From the NCBI RefSeq assembly GCF_004341845.1, contig NZ_SLVB01000002.1, forward strand, positions 124,001-188,000: a stretch of 64,000 nucleotides of DNA, read 5' to 3'. The position numbers and the translations under genes are program-made. Below, piece by piece: positions 31,626 to 40,661 of the stretch. Source of the stretch: Novosphingobium sp. PhB165. GTDB lineage: Bacteria > Pseudomonadota > Alphaproteobacteria > Sphingomonadales > Sphingomonadaceae. The notes under the pieces were generated by a model. The model saw only the letters and a list, made by a program, of their open reading frames with translations, did not search any database and was not told the DNA's origin. The stretch's first letter is position 1, and every line of letters starts with the position of its first letter.

Positions 31626-32501
31626 TCAGCGGCGCGGCCGGTCGCCCTGGGCGACGATGCGGACGAGCTGACGCTGGGCCTGCCCATAGTCGGCCACGCC
31701 GTAGTGCTGGACGGAGCGGTTGTCCCAGATCGCCAGCGAGCCCGGCTGCCACTTGAACCGCACGATGTTTTCGGGCCGGTAGAACTGGTGCGTCAGGGTG
31801 CGGAGCAGCTCCTTGCTCTCGTCTTCCGGCAGGCCGACCACTTCCTTGGTGAAGCCTTCGTTGACGTAGAGCACCTTGCGGCCGTTGAAGGGGTGGGTGA
31901 TGACCACAGGATGGGCCACGCCGCTATATTCGTCGAGGTAATCGGCCAGTTCCTTCTCGTCATCGATAAGCCGGTAGGCCTTGCCGTTCGGGCGGTGGAT
32001 GGCGTCGAGGCTTTCGATCTTCTGCTTCACCTCGTCAGGGAGCGCTTCGTAGGCGGAGATGCCGCTGGAAAAGGCGGTGTCGCCGCCGAGTTCCGGCGCG
32101 ATCACGCTGCGCAGGATGGATACCTGATAGGGTGTTTCGAGGTAGGTCGCGTCGGCGTGCCAGGGCGTGCCGTAATAGCCGTTGGAATAGGGGCCGGTGT
32201 TGAAGGGGATGATGTCCTCATCCTTCACGCCCCGGCGTTTGGCGATGCTGTCGGCCACCGGCGGGCCGAAGATGCGGCCGATTTCGGCCTGTTTGGCATC
32301 ATCGATGCCGGTATTGCGGAAGAACAGGACCTGATGTTCCCACAAGAGGCTGCGGAGCAGGTCGGCCAGTTCGTCGGTGACCGGGCCGGTAAGGTCGAGG
32401 CCCCGGATCTCTGCGCCGAGATTGGCTTCCACGCGGATGACTTCGAAATCGTCGATGGCATGGGTTTCGGCAGGGCGGGTAGCATGGGTGACGGCATTCA
32501 T
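31626..32501 (-). CDS. TauD/TfdA family Fe(II)/2-oxoglutarate dioxygenase
   Basis: A 291-residue enzyme, first gene of the ABC operon, with GAGGAG upstream. The iron triad is WHADATY (His115, Asp117) and QHYGV (His266); an Arg about 10 residues on (AQRQLVR) would bind 2-oxoglutarate. Members hydroxylate taurine, sulfate esters (AtsK) or phenoxyacetates so that sulfite, sulfate or an ether is released. The ABC context favours a sulfur compound, but TfdA-like ether cleavage is not excluded. A shared operator lies upstream. Confidence 0.87.
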   Translation of the reverse strand: MNAVTHATRPAETHAIDDFEVIRVEANLGAEIRGLDLTGPVTDELADLLRSLLWEHQVLFFRNTGIDDAKQAEIGRIFGPPVADSIAKRRGVKDEDIIPFNTGPYSNGYYGTPWHADATYLETPYQVSILRSVIAPELGGDTAFSSGISAYEALPDEVKQKIESLDAIHRPNGKAYRLIDDEKELADYLDEYSGVAHPVVITHPFNGRKVLYVNEGFTKEVVGLPEDESKELLRTLTHQFYRPENIVRFKWQPGSLAIWDNRSVQHYGVADYGQAQRQLVRIVAQGDRPRR

Positions 32502-32659
32502 CGCACAATCTCCTCGTCGGCTGCGGCGCGGGTGGCGGGCAGCATCGAAAATTACGGGATGGGGGTGCTGTCGTTGACGACCTGCACGGAAGGCTTCGCG
32601 GGGCTTCGTGCCACCGGAGGAGGCCGGGGAAAGGCGGACTCGTGGTGCGCCTTACATTC

Positions 32660-32676
32660 TCAACCATAACGGTGGA
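32660..32676. promoter_or_regulatory. TCAACC-N5-GGTTGA-like operator, copy 1 (dioxygenase operon)
   Basis: TCAACC-ATAAC-GGTGGA, preceded by ATTC; one mismatch to the symmetrical consensus. It is 159 bp upstream of the dioxygenase start. Confidence 0.5.
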
Positions 32677-32865
32677 CAATGTTCTGTCAACGGGGATTCG
32701 GTTGCCCGGCCAGCTGTCATTCGGGCGTCGTCGTAAGCCATGCACCGGTCGTCGCCCGCGGGCCCATGAAGCGTTGCTACAGGGCGCGATCAAGCGAGGA
32801 TCTGGCATCGCGAGCCCGGCAATTCCCCAGTTTTTTCGCCTTTCATTATGATACCGGCATTATTC

Positions 32866-32882
32866 TCAACCAAAATGGTTGA
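32866..32882. promoter_or_regulatory. TCAACC-N5-GGTTGA operator, copy 2 (FAD/NAD gene)
   Basis: TCAACC-AAAAT-GGTTGA, a perfect inverted repeat preceded by ATTC, 35 bp upstream of the ATG at 32918. This is the best copy of the four. Confidence 0.6.
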
Positions 32883-32917
32883 TAAATGGGTGGCTATGCG
32901 GATAGGCTGGAGGCGAC

Positions 32918-34291
32918 ATGAATCAGATGCTCCCCAAAGTCGAACCCAGCGACCTTCCCATAGCCGTAGTCGGCGCCGGGTTCAGTGGCACCCTGCTCAC
33001 CATCAACCTGATCCGCCAGGGCGTGCGGGTGGTGCTGATCGAGCGCAACCAGACGCAGCTTGCCAAGGGACTCGCGTTCGGCACGCGGGGGCCGGAGCAT
33101 CTGCTCAACGTGCGCGCCGCCAACATGAGCGCCTTTCCCGACGATCCGGCGAACTTCCTGCGCTGGATCGGCCAGACGGGGGAGGAACAGGCCAATCGCT
33201 TCGTGCCCCGGCTGACGTATGGACTCTACTTGCGCGAACTGCTGATCAAGGCGCTGTCCGATGCCGGGCCGAGGGCGCAGATCATCAGCGCCGAAGCGCT
33301 GTCGGCGCGTTTTGGAGACGGACAGGTCACTGTGCAACTGGACGACGGCAGCGAGATCGAGGCCCGTTCGCTGGTTCTGGCGCTGGGCAACTTCCCGCCC
33401 GCGCCGCATCCGGCACTGGCGGCGCTGCCTGAGGATCGCTGCTTCGCCGATCCGTGGAATCCCGGCGCGGTTGCCGATGCCCAGACTTTGGATCATGTGC
33501 TGCTGATCGGCACGGGGCTGACGGCCGCGGACATGATCCTCTCGCTCGACAAGGCAGGGTTCAAGGGCCGCATCACCGCGCTGTCGCGGCGCGGATTGAA
33601 GCCGCACGCCCATGCCGAGACGGGCCCGGCGGTCGAGAACGTCCCGGCGCCCGATGCGCGCGGTTCCGCACTGGTCCGCCAGATCCGGGAGCGGGCCAAA
33701 GTGATTGGCTGGCGCGCGGCGGTGGACGAGCAGCGGCCGCACACGCAGAACCTCTGGCGCCGTCATGATGCTGCCGCCCAGCGCCGCTTCCTGCGGCACT
33801 TGCGGCCCTATTGGGATGTCCACCGGCATCGCCTTGCGCCCGATGTGGCGAAGCGGCTGGCGGAACTGGAAGCGGAAGGACGGCTGGACTTCGTTGCCGG
33901 CAAGCTGGCCGGCTCGCAGGCCACGGATCGGGGCGTCGCGGTGGACTATCGTCCGCGCGGCGAGGATCGGCTGGAAAGGCTGGAAGTCTGCCGGGTGATT
34001 AATTGCACCGGGCCCGAGGGCGACCTGCTGCGCAGCGGGTTGCCGCTGGTGCAGGATTTGCTCGCACAGGGCCGGGTTCGGCCGGACGAGCACCGGCTGG
34101 GGCTGGATGTCGAACATCTCGGCCGCGTGCGCGATGCCGAGGGCAAGCCGCAGGACACCCTGTTCGCAGTCGGACCGGTGACCAAGGGCGAGGCCTGGGA
34201 GATCGTGGCGGTGCCGGATATCCGGCGGCAGGTCTGGAACCTTGCGCGCTATTTGGCCGACGCCCATTGGGTGGGTGGCGAGGGGCTCTGA
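32918..34291 (+). CDS. FAD/NAD(P)-binding protein (YdhS-like)
   Basis: A 457-residue cytoplasmic protein. An FAD Rossmann motif VVGAGFSGTLL (17-27) is followed by GLAFGTRGPEHLLNVRAANM, characteristic of the FAD-NAD(P)-binding (YdhS/HcpA-like) group, and a second GxG at LLIGTGLTAAD. C-terminal VGPVTKGEAWEIVAVPDIR closes the FAD site. Function in this family is poorly defined. It shares an operator with the dioxygenase operon and may act in redox steps of the same pathway. Confidence 0.75.
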   Translation: MNQMLPKVEPSDLPIAVVGAGFSGTLLTINLIRQGVRVVLIERNQTQLAKGLAFGTRGPEHLLNVRAANMSAFPDDPANFLRWIGQTGEEQANRFVPRLTYGLYLRELLIKALSDAGPRAQIISAEALSARFGDGQVTVQLDDGSEIEARSLVLALGNFPPAPHPALAALPEDRCFADPWNPGAVADAQTLDHVLLIGTGLTAADMILSLDKAGFKGRITALSRRGLKPHAHAETGPAVENVPAPDARGSALVRQIRERAKVIGWRAAVDEQRPHTQNLWRRHDAAAQRRFLRHLRPYWDVHRHRLAPDVAKRLAELEAEGRLDFVAGKLAGSQATDRGVAVDYRPRGEDRLERLEVCRVINCTGPEGDLLRSGLPLVQDLLAQGRVRPDEHRLGLDVEHLGRVRDAEGKPQDTLFAVGPVTKGEAWEIVAVPDIRRQVWNLARYLADAHWVGGEGL

Positions 34292-34330
34292 ACGGCTTGG
34301 ATTTCCTGATCAAAATTTGAATTCAACGCT

Positions 34331-34491
34331 CCGTCATCCCCGCGAAGGCGGGGATCCCGCTTGTTCTTCGTTCAGCACGCGGAGGCGCGGAGGCGCAGAG
34401 AGGACGGTGCAATGCTGCACGGTTTTCTCTGCGTCTCCGCGCCTCCGCGTGAAACCAGAAAGCGGGGCCCCCGCCTTCGCGGGGGCGACGG
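34331..34491. repeat. Composite nested palindrome: family-A REP arms around a second long hairpin
   Basis: Family-A units at 34331-34360 and 34461-34491 (inverted) flank a different inverted repeat, 34376-34401 versus 34426-34451, which matches at 25 of 26 positions. The inner loop adds GTGCA-ATGC-TGCAC. It lies between convergent genes (FAD/NAD protein and TonB receptor) and may work as a bidirectional terminator. Confidence 0.75.
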
Positions 34492-34576
34492 GTTTGTTTT
34501 TGGGCTGAGTTCGGACTTGGACGCTCATGGGTAGGCCGTGGGTGAGCGGATATTCTCCCACCCACGGCCCGCTCAA

Positions 34577-36877
34577 TCAGAAGTCCTTGCGCAGCAGAAT
34601 GCCCGCATAGCGCTTGTCGTCACGCGGCACGTAGCGGACGATACCGGCCAGCGTGCCGTTGGCAAGGTAGTTCGAATAGCTCTGGTTCGTGATGTTCTTC
34701 ACGAAACCGCGCAGCTGCCAGTCGCCGGTCGTGCCGATTAGCGCGACGCTGGCATTCCACACATAGTAGCCCGGCTGCACCGTGCCCGGCGTTTCGGTCA
34801 GCTGGTACTGCGTGCGGCTCTTCAGCGTGATGTCCGACTGCACTTCGAGGTCCAGCGCGTTCGACAGCGCGAAGCGATAGGCCGCGTTGCTGTAAAGCTT
34901 CCACTTCGGCGCGAACGGCAGGACCTGTCCGTCGATATCGCAGCTCGACGGCGCGCCGGCCGGGCAGATGAAGTGGATCACCTTGGCATCGGTATAGGCG
35001 ACCGAGGTATCGAGCGAGAGGCCCGGGATCGGGTGCAGGCCGAAGTCGAACTCCACGCCCTTGGTCTGCACGGTGCCCGCGTTGATCAGGCGGGTGACTT
35101 GCGCACCGCCCACCACGTCGTTGTAGTTGGCCTGATAGTTGTGGAACTTGGTGGAATAGACCGCCAGCGCATAGGTGATCTGGCGATTGAGCGCCGATCC
35201 CTTGATGCCGCCTTCGAACGAGTCAGAGGTTTCGGGCTTCAGCGCGATTTCATCCAGCGGCGTGGTCGCGTTGAGCGAGCGCATGTTGAAATAGGCGTTG
35301 TAGGCCGGGCCCTTGTAGCCGCGCGAATAGGTGAAATAGGCCTGATTGTTGGTCAGGAAGTCCGCCTGGATGCCGCCGCGATAGGAATCGCCGCGTGTCG
35401 AGGTCGAATCCGCCGAGTTGTGATAGGCGCGGATGCCCGCGACATCGAGCGAGGGCGAGCCCGAATTGGTCGGGTCGTTGGTCGACGTGCGCACGTGGTA
35501 GTAGCTGAGATCGTCCCAGGTCGAACGATAGCCAGCGATGGCGCGCAGCCACGAGGTAAAGTTGATATTGGCCTCACCGAACACCGCGTAGTTATCGCCG
35601 GTGACGCCGTAATTCGCCACGCCCGTCACGGTGTTCTCGGCGCCGGAGATCAGGCGGGTGAGCGCGCGGGTGTAGACTTCATCAGTCTTGGTGTGGAGGT
35701 AGTAAGCGCCCACCACATAGTCGATGAACTTGCCCTTCGGCGACGTCAGGCGCAGTTCCTGAGAGAACTGGTGGTTGTCGACCGTGCCGAAGTCCTCACC
35801 CTCGGGGAACGTGGCGGAAAGCTGCGAGAGGGCGTCGTAGTCCTGATGCTGCTCGTTCTTCCACTCGCGATAGGCGGTGATCGAGGTGACGGTGTAGTCG
35901 CCGATGCCCCATTCGGCGGTCAGCGAGCCGCCGTAGTTCCGGTCGCGCACATCGGTGTCGAAATTGGTGCTGACCTTGCGGTTTTCGGGGCCGGCGGTGA
36001 TGCCCTGGCTGGCCAGGAACGCGGCAAGTGCCGGGGACTGCGTGACCGCGCCGGTGGGATAGGCGATCTGGCTGGTGCTGGCGTAGACGCCGCTCGGCGT
36101 CGTGTCGTGCGAGTGCAGGTAATCGCCCGCGAGGGTCAGCTTCAGCGTGTCGGTCGCCTGCGCCTGGATCTTGCCGCGCACGCCGTAACGCTCGTAGCCG
36201 TTCACCTCGTTGCCGGTGTAGACGTTGCGCACATTGCCGTCATAATTGGCATAGAGGCCGTCGATCCGGGCCGAAATGCCGGGCGCGATGCCGCCGGTAA
36301 CGCCCGCCTTGATGCGGTATTCCTCGTCGGTCGTCGCGGAGCCTTCGGCATAGGCGTGGAACTGCTGCGAGGGCGCGGCGGTGACGATGCTGATGACACC
36401 CGCCGAGGCGTTCTTGCCGAACAGCGTGCCCTGCGGGCCGCGCAGAACTTCGATGCGCTCCACTTCGCCGACATCCAGCGTGGCCTGGCCCGGGCGGGTG
36501 AGCACGACGCCGTCGAGCACGGTGGAGACGGAGGATTCGACGCCCGGAGAGGTGCTGATCGTGCCGACACCGCGAATGAAGACCGTGCGGTCCTTGTTCG
36601 ATGCGCCATTGCGGAAATCGATCGAGGGAACGGTGTTGGAGAGGTCCTGCAGCGTGTGGATCGCGCGGTCGTTAAGCGACTGGCCGCTGACGGCGGTGAT
36701 CGCGATCGGCACCTGCTGGAGCGATTCATCGCGATAACGCGCGGTAACGACGATCTCGCCCGGCTGCGGGGTGATGGCGCTTCGATCGGCAGCCTCATCG
36801 GCATAGGCCGCTGCCGGGAAGAGAACCGCGGATGCCAGCAGCAGAGTGCGGGCGGCGCGGAGCGGGGTCATGGTCAT
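34577..36877 (-). CDS. TonB-dependent receptor
   Basis: A 766-residue receptor from ATG 36877 (AGGGAGAC upstream); the longer frame runs back into the MFS gene. Signal peptide MTMTPLRAARTLLLASAVLF; TonB box-like EIVVTARYRDESLQQVPIAIT; plug with VFIRGVGTISTSPGVESSVS and GPQGTLFGKNASAGVISI. The barrel ends in a terminal Phe (RKDF). It belongs to the large sphingomonad group that imports aromatic or other organic molecules. Its own operator-like repeat lies 32 bp upstream. Confidence 0.88.
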   Translation of the reverse strand: MTMTPLRAARTLLLASAVLFPAAAYADEAADRSAITPQPGEIVVTARYRDESLQQVPIAITAVSGQSLNDRAIHTLQDLSNTVPSIDFRNGASNKDRTVFIRGVGTISTSPGVESSVSTVLDGVVLTRPGQATLDVGEVERIEVLRGPQGTLFGKNASAGVISIVTAAPSQQFHAYAEGSATTDEEYRIKAGVTGGIAPGISARIDGLYANYDGNVRNVYTGNEVNGYERYGVRGKIQAQATDTLKLTLAGDYLHSHDTTPSGVYASTSQIAYPTGAVTQSPALAAFLASQGITAGPENRKVSTNFDTDVRDRNYGGSLTAEWGIGDYTVTSITAYREWKNEQHQDYDALSQLSATFPEGEDFGTVDNHQFSQELRLTSPKGKFIDYVVGAYYLHTKTDEVYTRALTRLISGAENTVTGVANYGVTGDNYAVFGEANINFTSWLRAIAGYRSTWDDLSYYHVRTSTNDPTNSGSPSLDVAGIRAYHNSADSTSTRGDSYRGGIQADFLTNNQAYFTYSRGYKGPAYNAYFNMRSLNATTPLDEIALKPETSDSFEGGIKGSALNRQITYALAVYSTKFHNYQANYNDVVGGAQVTRLINAGTVQTKGVEFDFGLHPIPGLSLDTSVAYTDAKVIHFICPAGAPSSCDIDGQVLPFAPKWKLYSNAAYRFALSNALDLEVQSDITLKSRTQYQLTETPGTVQPGYYVWNASVALIGTTGDWQLRGFVKNITNQSYSNYLANGTLAGIVRYVPRDDKRYAGILLRKDF

Positions 36878-36908
36878 TCTTGTCTCCCTTGAACCGCGCG
36901 GACCATAG

Positions 36909-36925
36909 TCAACCAATTCAGTTGA
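36909..36925. promoter_or_regulatory. TCAACC-N5-GGTTGA-like operator, copy 3 (TonB receptor)
   Basis: TCAACC-AATTC-AGTTGA, one mismatch, 31 bp upstream of the receptor start. On the minus strand it reads TTCTCAACTGAATTGGTTGA, keeping the TTC flank seen at the other copies. Confidence 0.55.
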
Positions 36926-36972
36926 GAAAGATAGTTTTCCTTTAGTCGCCCCATGCGGGAGACGAGGTGATC

Positions 36973-38193
36973 CTACGTATCCTCGGCAGGGACGATTCTG
37001 GGCATGGTGATCTGGATCCACCCCAGCGCCAGCAGGTAGGATACCGAGGCGAAGCCGAAGAGCGGGCCGTAACCGAGCCCGGCAGCCAGCACGAGCCCGG
37101 CAATCTTGCTGATCGCGGTACCGCCAAGGTTGCCGCAGAATGCCCCGAAGCCGGTCACGCGGCCGACTTTGTGGCGCGGCGTGACGTCGGCGATCAGGCC
37201 GAACAGGTTGGTCGAAAAACCCTGATGCCCGGCTAGCGTCAGCGCCATCAGGCCGACTGCCATCCAGTATTCCTGTGCGTGGAGTGCCAGCGGCACGGGG
37301 ACCACGCAGAGCGCGGAGATCAGCATCAGCGTCTTGCGCGTGCGGTTGGCGCTCCAGCCCTTCGACAACAGCCGATTGGCGGCATAGCCCGACAGCAGCG
37401 AACCCGCCGCCGATCCACAATAGGCCAGCGCCAGCGGCGGCCCGAGTTCGGTGCCGGAAAGGCCGAACTGCCGGTGGAAGTAGTCCGGCATCCAGAACAG
37501 CATCAGCCACCACGTCGCGTCGGACAGGACCTTGGCGAGGGCGATGGTCCAGGTGCGGCCTTCCTTGAGGAACAGCCTGTCGCCCGAGAGGACGTTGCCG
37601 GGGACGGCGGGCTGGCTATCGCCGAAATCCACCCCGCGCGAGGCGGTCAGCCATGCCAGCACCCACGCAAGGCCGATCAGGCCCGCGATCACGAACGCCG
37701 CGCGCCAGCCCCAGAAAGCCGCGACCACCGGGATCGCCAGCGGCGCAAGGATGGCGCCGATGCTGTTCATCATGTTGGTGAGGCCGAAGCCCAGCGAGCG
37801 CAGATTGGGCGGGAAGATCGTCGCGATGGTCTTCACGCCGGCCGGAGTGCCCATCGATTCCGTGGCGCCAAGGCCGATGCGGCAGAGCACGAACTGGCTG
37901 AAGCTGCTGGCCCAGCCATGGGTCATCGCTGCCAGCGACCAGGCGGCGACGCCTGCCGCATTGGCCCATTTCGCGCCCAGCCGGTCAACGATCCAGCCTG
38001 CCGCGAGGAAGCCGAATGCCGCGCCTGCCTGAAACCATGCCGCCAGTGTGCCGTAATCGTTGTCCGTCCAGCCAAGGTCGGCGGCGATCGTGGGTTTGAG
38101 CACCGAGATGATCTGGCGGTCGACGAGATTGAGCACGCCCGCCGTCAGGGCGAGTGTGAAGAGCAGCCAGCGGCGGCGCGGAGAGAGAGTCAT
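36973..38193 (-). CDS. MFS transporter, ACS/ExuT-like
   Basis: A 406-residue, 12-helix transporter. The N-terminal VLNLVDRQIISVLKPTIAADLGW and GWIVDRLGAKW are typical of the anion:cation symporter (hexuronate/galactarate-like) family. It moves organic anions across the inner membrane. It lies upstream of the TonB receptor on the same strand, 95 bp apart, so the pair may supply outer and inner membrane steps for one compound. Confidence 0.82.
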   Translation of the reverse strand: MTLSPRRRWLLFTLALTAGVLNLVDRQIISVLKPTIAADLGWTDNDYGTLAAWFQAGAAFGFLAAGWIVDRLGAKWANAAGVAAWSLAAMTHGWASSFSQFVLCRIGLGATESMGTPAGVKTIATIFPPNLRSLGFGLTNMMNSIGAILAPLAIPVVAAFWGWRAAFVIAGLIGLAWVLAWLTASRGVDFGDSQPAVPGNVLSGDRLFLKEGRTWTIALAKVLSDATWWLMLFWMPDYFHRQFGLSGTELGPPLALAYCGSAAGSLLSGYAANRLLSKGWSANRTRKTLMLISALCVVPVPLALHAQEYWMAVGLMALTLAGHQGFSTNLFGLIADVTPRHKVGRVTGFGAFCGNLGGTAISKIAGLVLAAGLGYGPLFGFASVSYLLALGWIQITMPRIVPAEDT

Positions 38194-38367
38194 GCGCGGC
38201 GCGCCTTGCGGCGGTTCATCGGGGCTCGGGGGGAAATCGACATCGCGGACCTTCTGTTCTGAACCCGTGGTCTAGCGGTGGGGCCAGACGTGCGCGAACA
38301 AGAAATTCTAGCCTCGGGGGTGGGATTGGAGGCGGCGGAGTTGGGCTGAGATCCCCCTAAAAACTCT

Positions 38368-38456
38368 CCGTCGTCCCCGCGGAGGCGGGGACCCCGCTTG
38401 TTCTTGGCGAGCGTGGAGCAAAGGCAGCGGGGCCCCCGCCTTCGCGGGGGCGACGG
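38368..38456. repeat. REP-like palindromic pair, family A
   Basis: Unit 38368-38396 (core CCCCGCGGAGGCGGGG) and inverted unit 38426-38456 (core CCCCGCCTTCGCGGGG), the third copy of the doublet seen at 28805 and 34331. Confidence 0.8.
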
Positions 38457-38533
38457 TATTGTTGAGGCCACGATGGCCTAAGGAATTCGTACGCGTTTAC
38501 TCGCGCCGGTCCACTTGCGGGACGCCCCAAAAT

Positions 38534-38670
38534 CCTCCCCTGCAAGGGGAGGGGGACCGCCCGAAGGGTGGTGGAGGGGTGTCGGGCTCTCGGCGTGGCG
38601 CCACGGCCCGAGCCCGTTTCACCCCTCCGTCAGCGGCTTCGCCGCTGCCACCTCCCCTTGCAGGGGAGGA
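38534..38670. repeat. Long palindromic repeat, family B
   Basis: The left part CCTCCCCTGCAAGGGGAGG continues into GGGACCGCCCGAAGGGTGG (38534-38580) and pairs with the right part ending CCACCTCCCCTTGCAGGGGA (38621-38670), which also holds a small hairpin CAGCGGCTTCGCCGCTG. A diverged copy is at 57262-57397. Confidence 0.75.
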
Positions 38671-38688
38671 ACCGGGAAGCGCTGGAAA

Positions 38689-39756
38689 TCAGAACATCAA
38701 GGGGCCGTGATCGATCCTAGGCAGCACGTGCCGGGCGAACAGATCCGCCTCCGCCGCATGCGGATAGCCGGAGAGGATGAAGGCATCGATCCCGGCCTCG
38801 CGATAGGCCTGAAGCTTCGCCAGCACCTGATCCGGATCGCCAACGATGGCGGCGCCGCAGCCCGAGCGGGCGCGGCCGATGCCGGTCCACAGGTTGTCCT
38901 CGGCGTAGCCGTCATCGCTCGCGGTTTCGCGCAGAGCCGCCTGCGCCTGCACGCCGACCGACTGGGAGTCGAGCGAACGCGCGCGGATCGCCGCACCCTC
39001 GGCCGCGTCGAGGCGCGAGAGCAGGCGGTTGGCGGCAAGGCGTGCGTCCGCTTCGGTCTCGCGCACGATCACGTGGACGCGGTAGCCGAAGCGCAAGGTG
39101 CGGCTATATTTCGCCGCGCGAGCACGCATGTCGGCGATGGTTTCCTTCACCGCCTCCATGCGATCCGGCCACATGAGGTAGACGTCGCAGCCCTTGGCGG
39201 CGACTTCGCGGGCAGGTTCCGACAGGCCGCCGAAGTAGAGCGCCGGACACTTCGAACCCGGCGCGATCATGCGCGGGGCGTCGAGCTTCAGGTTCCAGAA
39301 CCGGCCCTGATGATCGAGCGGCTGGCCCGAGAGCAGGGTGCGCAGGATCTCGATGGCCTCGGTGGTGCGCTCATAGCGCGCGCCGCCGTCGAGCGTTTCG
39401 CCCGGCATTTCGCTGGAAATGATGTTGATGTTCAGCCTGCCGCCCAAGATCTGGTCAATCGTGGCGATCTGGCGGGCAAGCTGGGCAGGCCACATCTCGC
39501 CGATGCGCACGGCCATCAGCAGCTTGATGCGGCGGACTTGCGTGGCGATGGCGGCGGCAAAGGCAGTAGTGTCGATGCCGAGCGCATAGCCGGAAGGCAG
39601 CAGCACATTGTCGAAACCGCCCTCCTCGGCGGCGGTCACGATATTGCGGCAGTGCTCCCAGCTGGAGCGCAGCATCGGGTCCGGCTGGCCGAGGAACTCG
39701 TAGTCATCGTCGCAGAGCGCCGAGAACCAGCTGATCTCGCAGGGATCCAAACTCAC
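38689..39756 (-). CDS. LLM class flavin-dependent monooxygenase, SsuD-like
   Basis: A 355-residue TIM-barrel enzyme from GTG 39756, which overlaps the aldo/keto reductase stop (GTGA). The pattern ISWFSAL..., LLPSGYALGIDTTAFAAAIA, ILGGRLNINIISSE and KCPALYFGGLSEPARE follows alkanesulfonate monooxygenase SsuD. It would need reduced FMN from a separate reductase, which is not in the window. Substrate probably an organosulfonate or related compound (inference). Confidence 0.83.
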   Translation of the reverse strand: MSLDPCEISWFSALCDDDYEFLGQPDPMLRSSWEHCRNIVTAAEEGGFDNVLLPSGYALGIDTTAFAAAIATQVRRIKLLMAVRIGEMWPAQLARQIATIDQILGGRLNINIISSEMPGETLDGGARYERTTEAIEILRTLLSGQPLDHQGRFWNLKLDAPRMIAPGSKCPALYFGGLSEPAREVAAKGCDVYLMWPDRMEAVKETIADMRARAAKYSRTLRFGYRVHVIVRETEADARLAANRLLSRLDAAEGAAIRARSLDSQSVGVQAQAALRETASDDGYAEDNLWTGIGRARSGCGAAIVGDPDQVLAKLQAYREAGIDAFILSGYPHAAEADLFARHVLPRIDHGPLMF

Positions 39757-40661
39757 GGCAGGCGTGCTCCCATCGAGGCTTCCAGCACCGCATACCATTC
39801 GGGCGCGGTCCATTCGACCTTGAGCGCATCGCGCGAGGCGAGGATGCGTTCCGGGTTCTGCGAGCCGACGATGGGGATCGCGCGCGAGGGATGCGCCATG
39901 ACCCACGAGAGCGCGGCAGCGGCGGCATCGGTGCCGAAGCGCTCGCCCTGCGCGGCCAACAGTTTCGCGACCGGCTCTTCCGAACCCGATGCAAGGCGGC
40001 CGCCACCGAGCGGCGACCATGCCAGCACCGCCACGTCGCGGGCCATCGCCTGATCCAGCGTGCCGTCATAGAGCGGCGCATAACGCGCGGCCGAGAATTC
40101 CGGCTGGGTGGAGACGATGGGGAAGGGCAGGAAGGCTTGCAGCGCCTCGAACTCGGCGGGGCTGTAGTTGGACACGCCGATGGACTTGACCTTGCCGCTC
40201 TCGACCATGGCGGAGAGGGCTGCGGCCACGTCACGCGGGTGGGCCAGGAAGTCGCGGCGGTGGATCTGGTAGAGTTCGACCGACGGCAGGCCGAGGCGTT
40301 CCAGTGAGGCTTCGAGCGCCTTGTTCAGATATTCCGGGCTCGAATCGTAGGGCACGCCCAGCACGATGCCGCCCTTGGTGGCGATCACCATGCGCGCGCG
40401 CAGGTCAGGCCGGGCGGCGAGCGCCTTGCCCAGCAGCAACTCCGCACCGCCGAAGCCGAGCGCTGCGTCGCAGCCGTAGATATCTGCGGTGTCGAACAGG
40501 GTGATGCCCGCTTCGAGAGCGGCTTCGATACGCGCGACAATGGCGCCGATATCGTCATTGCCATCGGCTCGGGCGAGCCGCCACATGCCCCAGGCAATCG
40601 GAAAAACGGAAATTCCACTCTTGCCGAGCGGGACGGATTGGGTCGATAGGGGGAGGGTCAT
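39753..40661 (-). CDS. Aldo/keto reductase
   Basis: A 302-residue enzyme from ATG 40661. Catalytic tetrad: Asp57 and Tyr62 (FDTADIY), Lys in MVIATKGG, and His in LYQIHRRD. C-terminal PIVGSQNPERI binds NADP phosphate. It reduces aldehydes or ketones, or oxidises alcohols. It forms an operon with the LLM monooxygenase and is divergent, over 31 bp, from a Gfo/Idh gene. Confidence 0.86.
   Translation of the reverse strand: MTLPLSTQSVPLGKSGISVFPIAWGMWRLARADGNDDIGAIVARIEAALEAGITLFDTADIYGCDAALGFGGAELLLGKALAARPDLRARMVIATKGGIVLGVPYDSSPEYLNKALEASLERLGLPSVELYQIHRRDFLAHPRDVAAALSAMVESGKVKSIGVSNYSPAEFEALQAFLPFPIVSTQPEFSAARYAPLYDGTLDQAMARDVAVLAWSPLGGGRLASGSEEPVAKLLAAQGERFGTDAAAAALSWVMAHPSRAIPIVGSQNPERILASRDALKVEWTAPEWYAVLEASMGARLP

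Larger units (their letters stand above)
32502..32917. other. Divergent control region with two operator copies
   Basis: A 416-bp gap between the divergent dioxygenase operon and the FAD/NAD gene. It holds the two copies of the TCAACC-type inverted repeat listed separately. I see no convincing gene in the rest. Confidence 0.6.
38194..38688. other. Repeat-rich intergenic region
   Basis: A 495-bp gap between MFS and LLM genes on the same strand. It contains the family-A pair and the family-B element listed separately and no supported gene. Confidence 0.6.

Noticed and set aside
34331..34491. Possible CRISPR-like repeats
   Set aside because: The units are inverted palindromes with no regular spacers, and there are no cas genes.
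34973..36892. 639-residue plus-strand frame opposite the second TonB receptor
   Set aside because: Same reason: antisense frame of a well-supported receptor, no recognisable domain.
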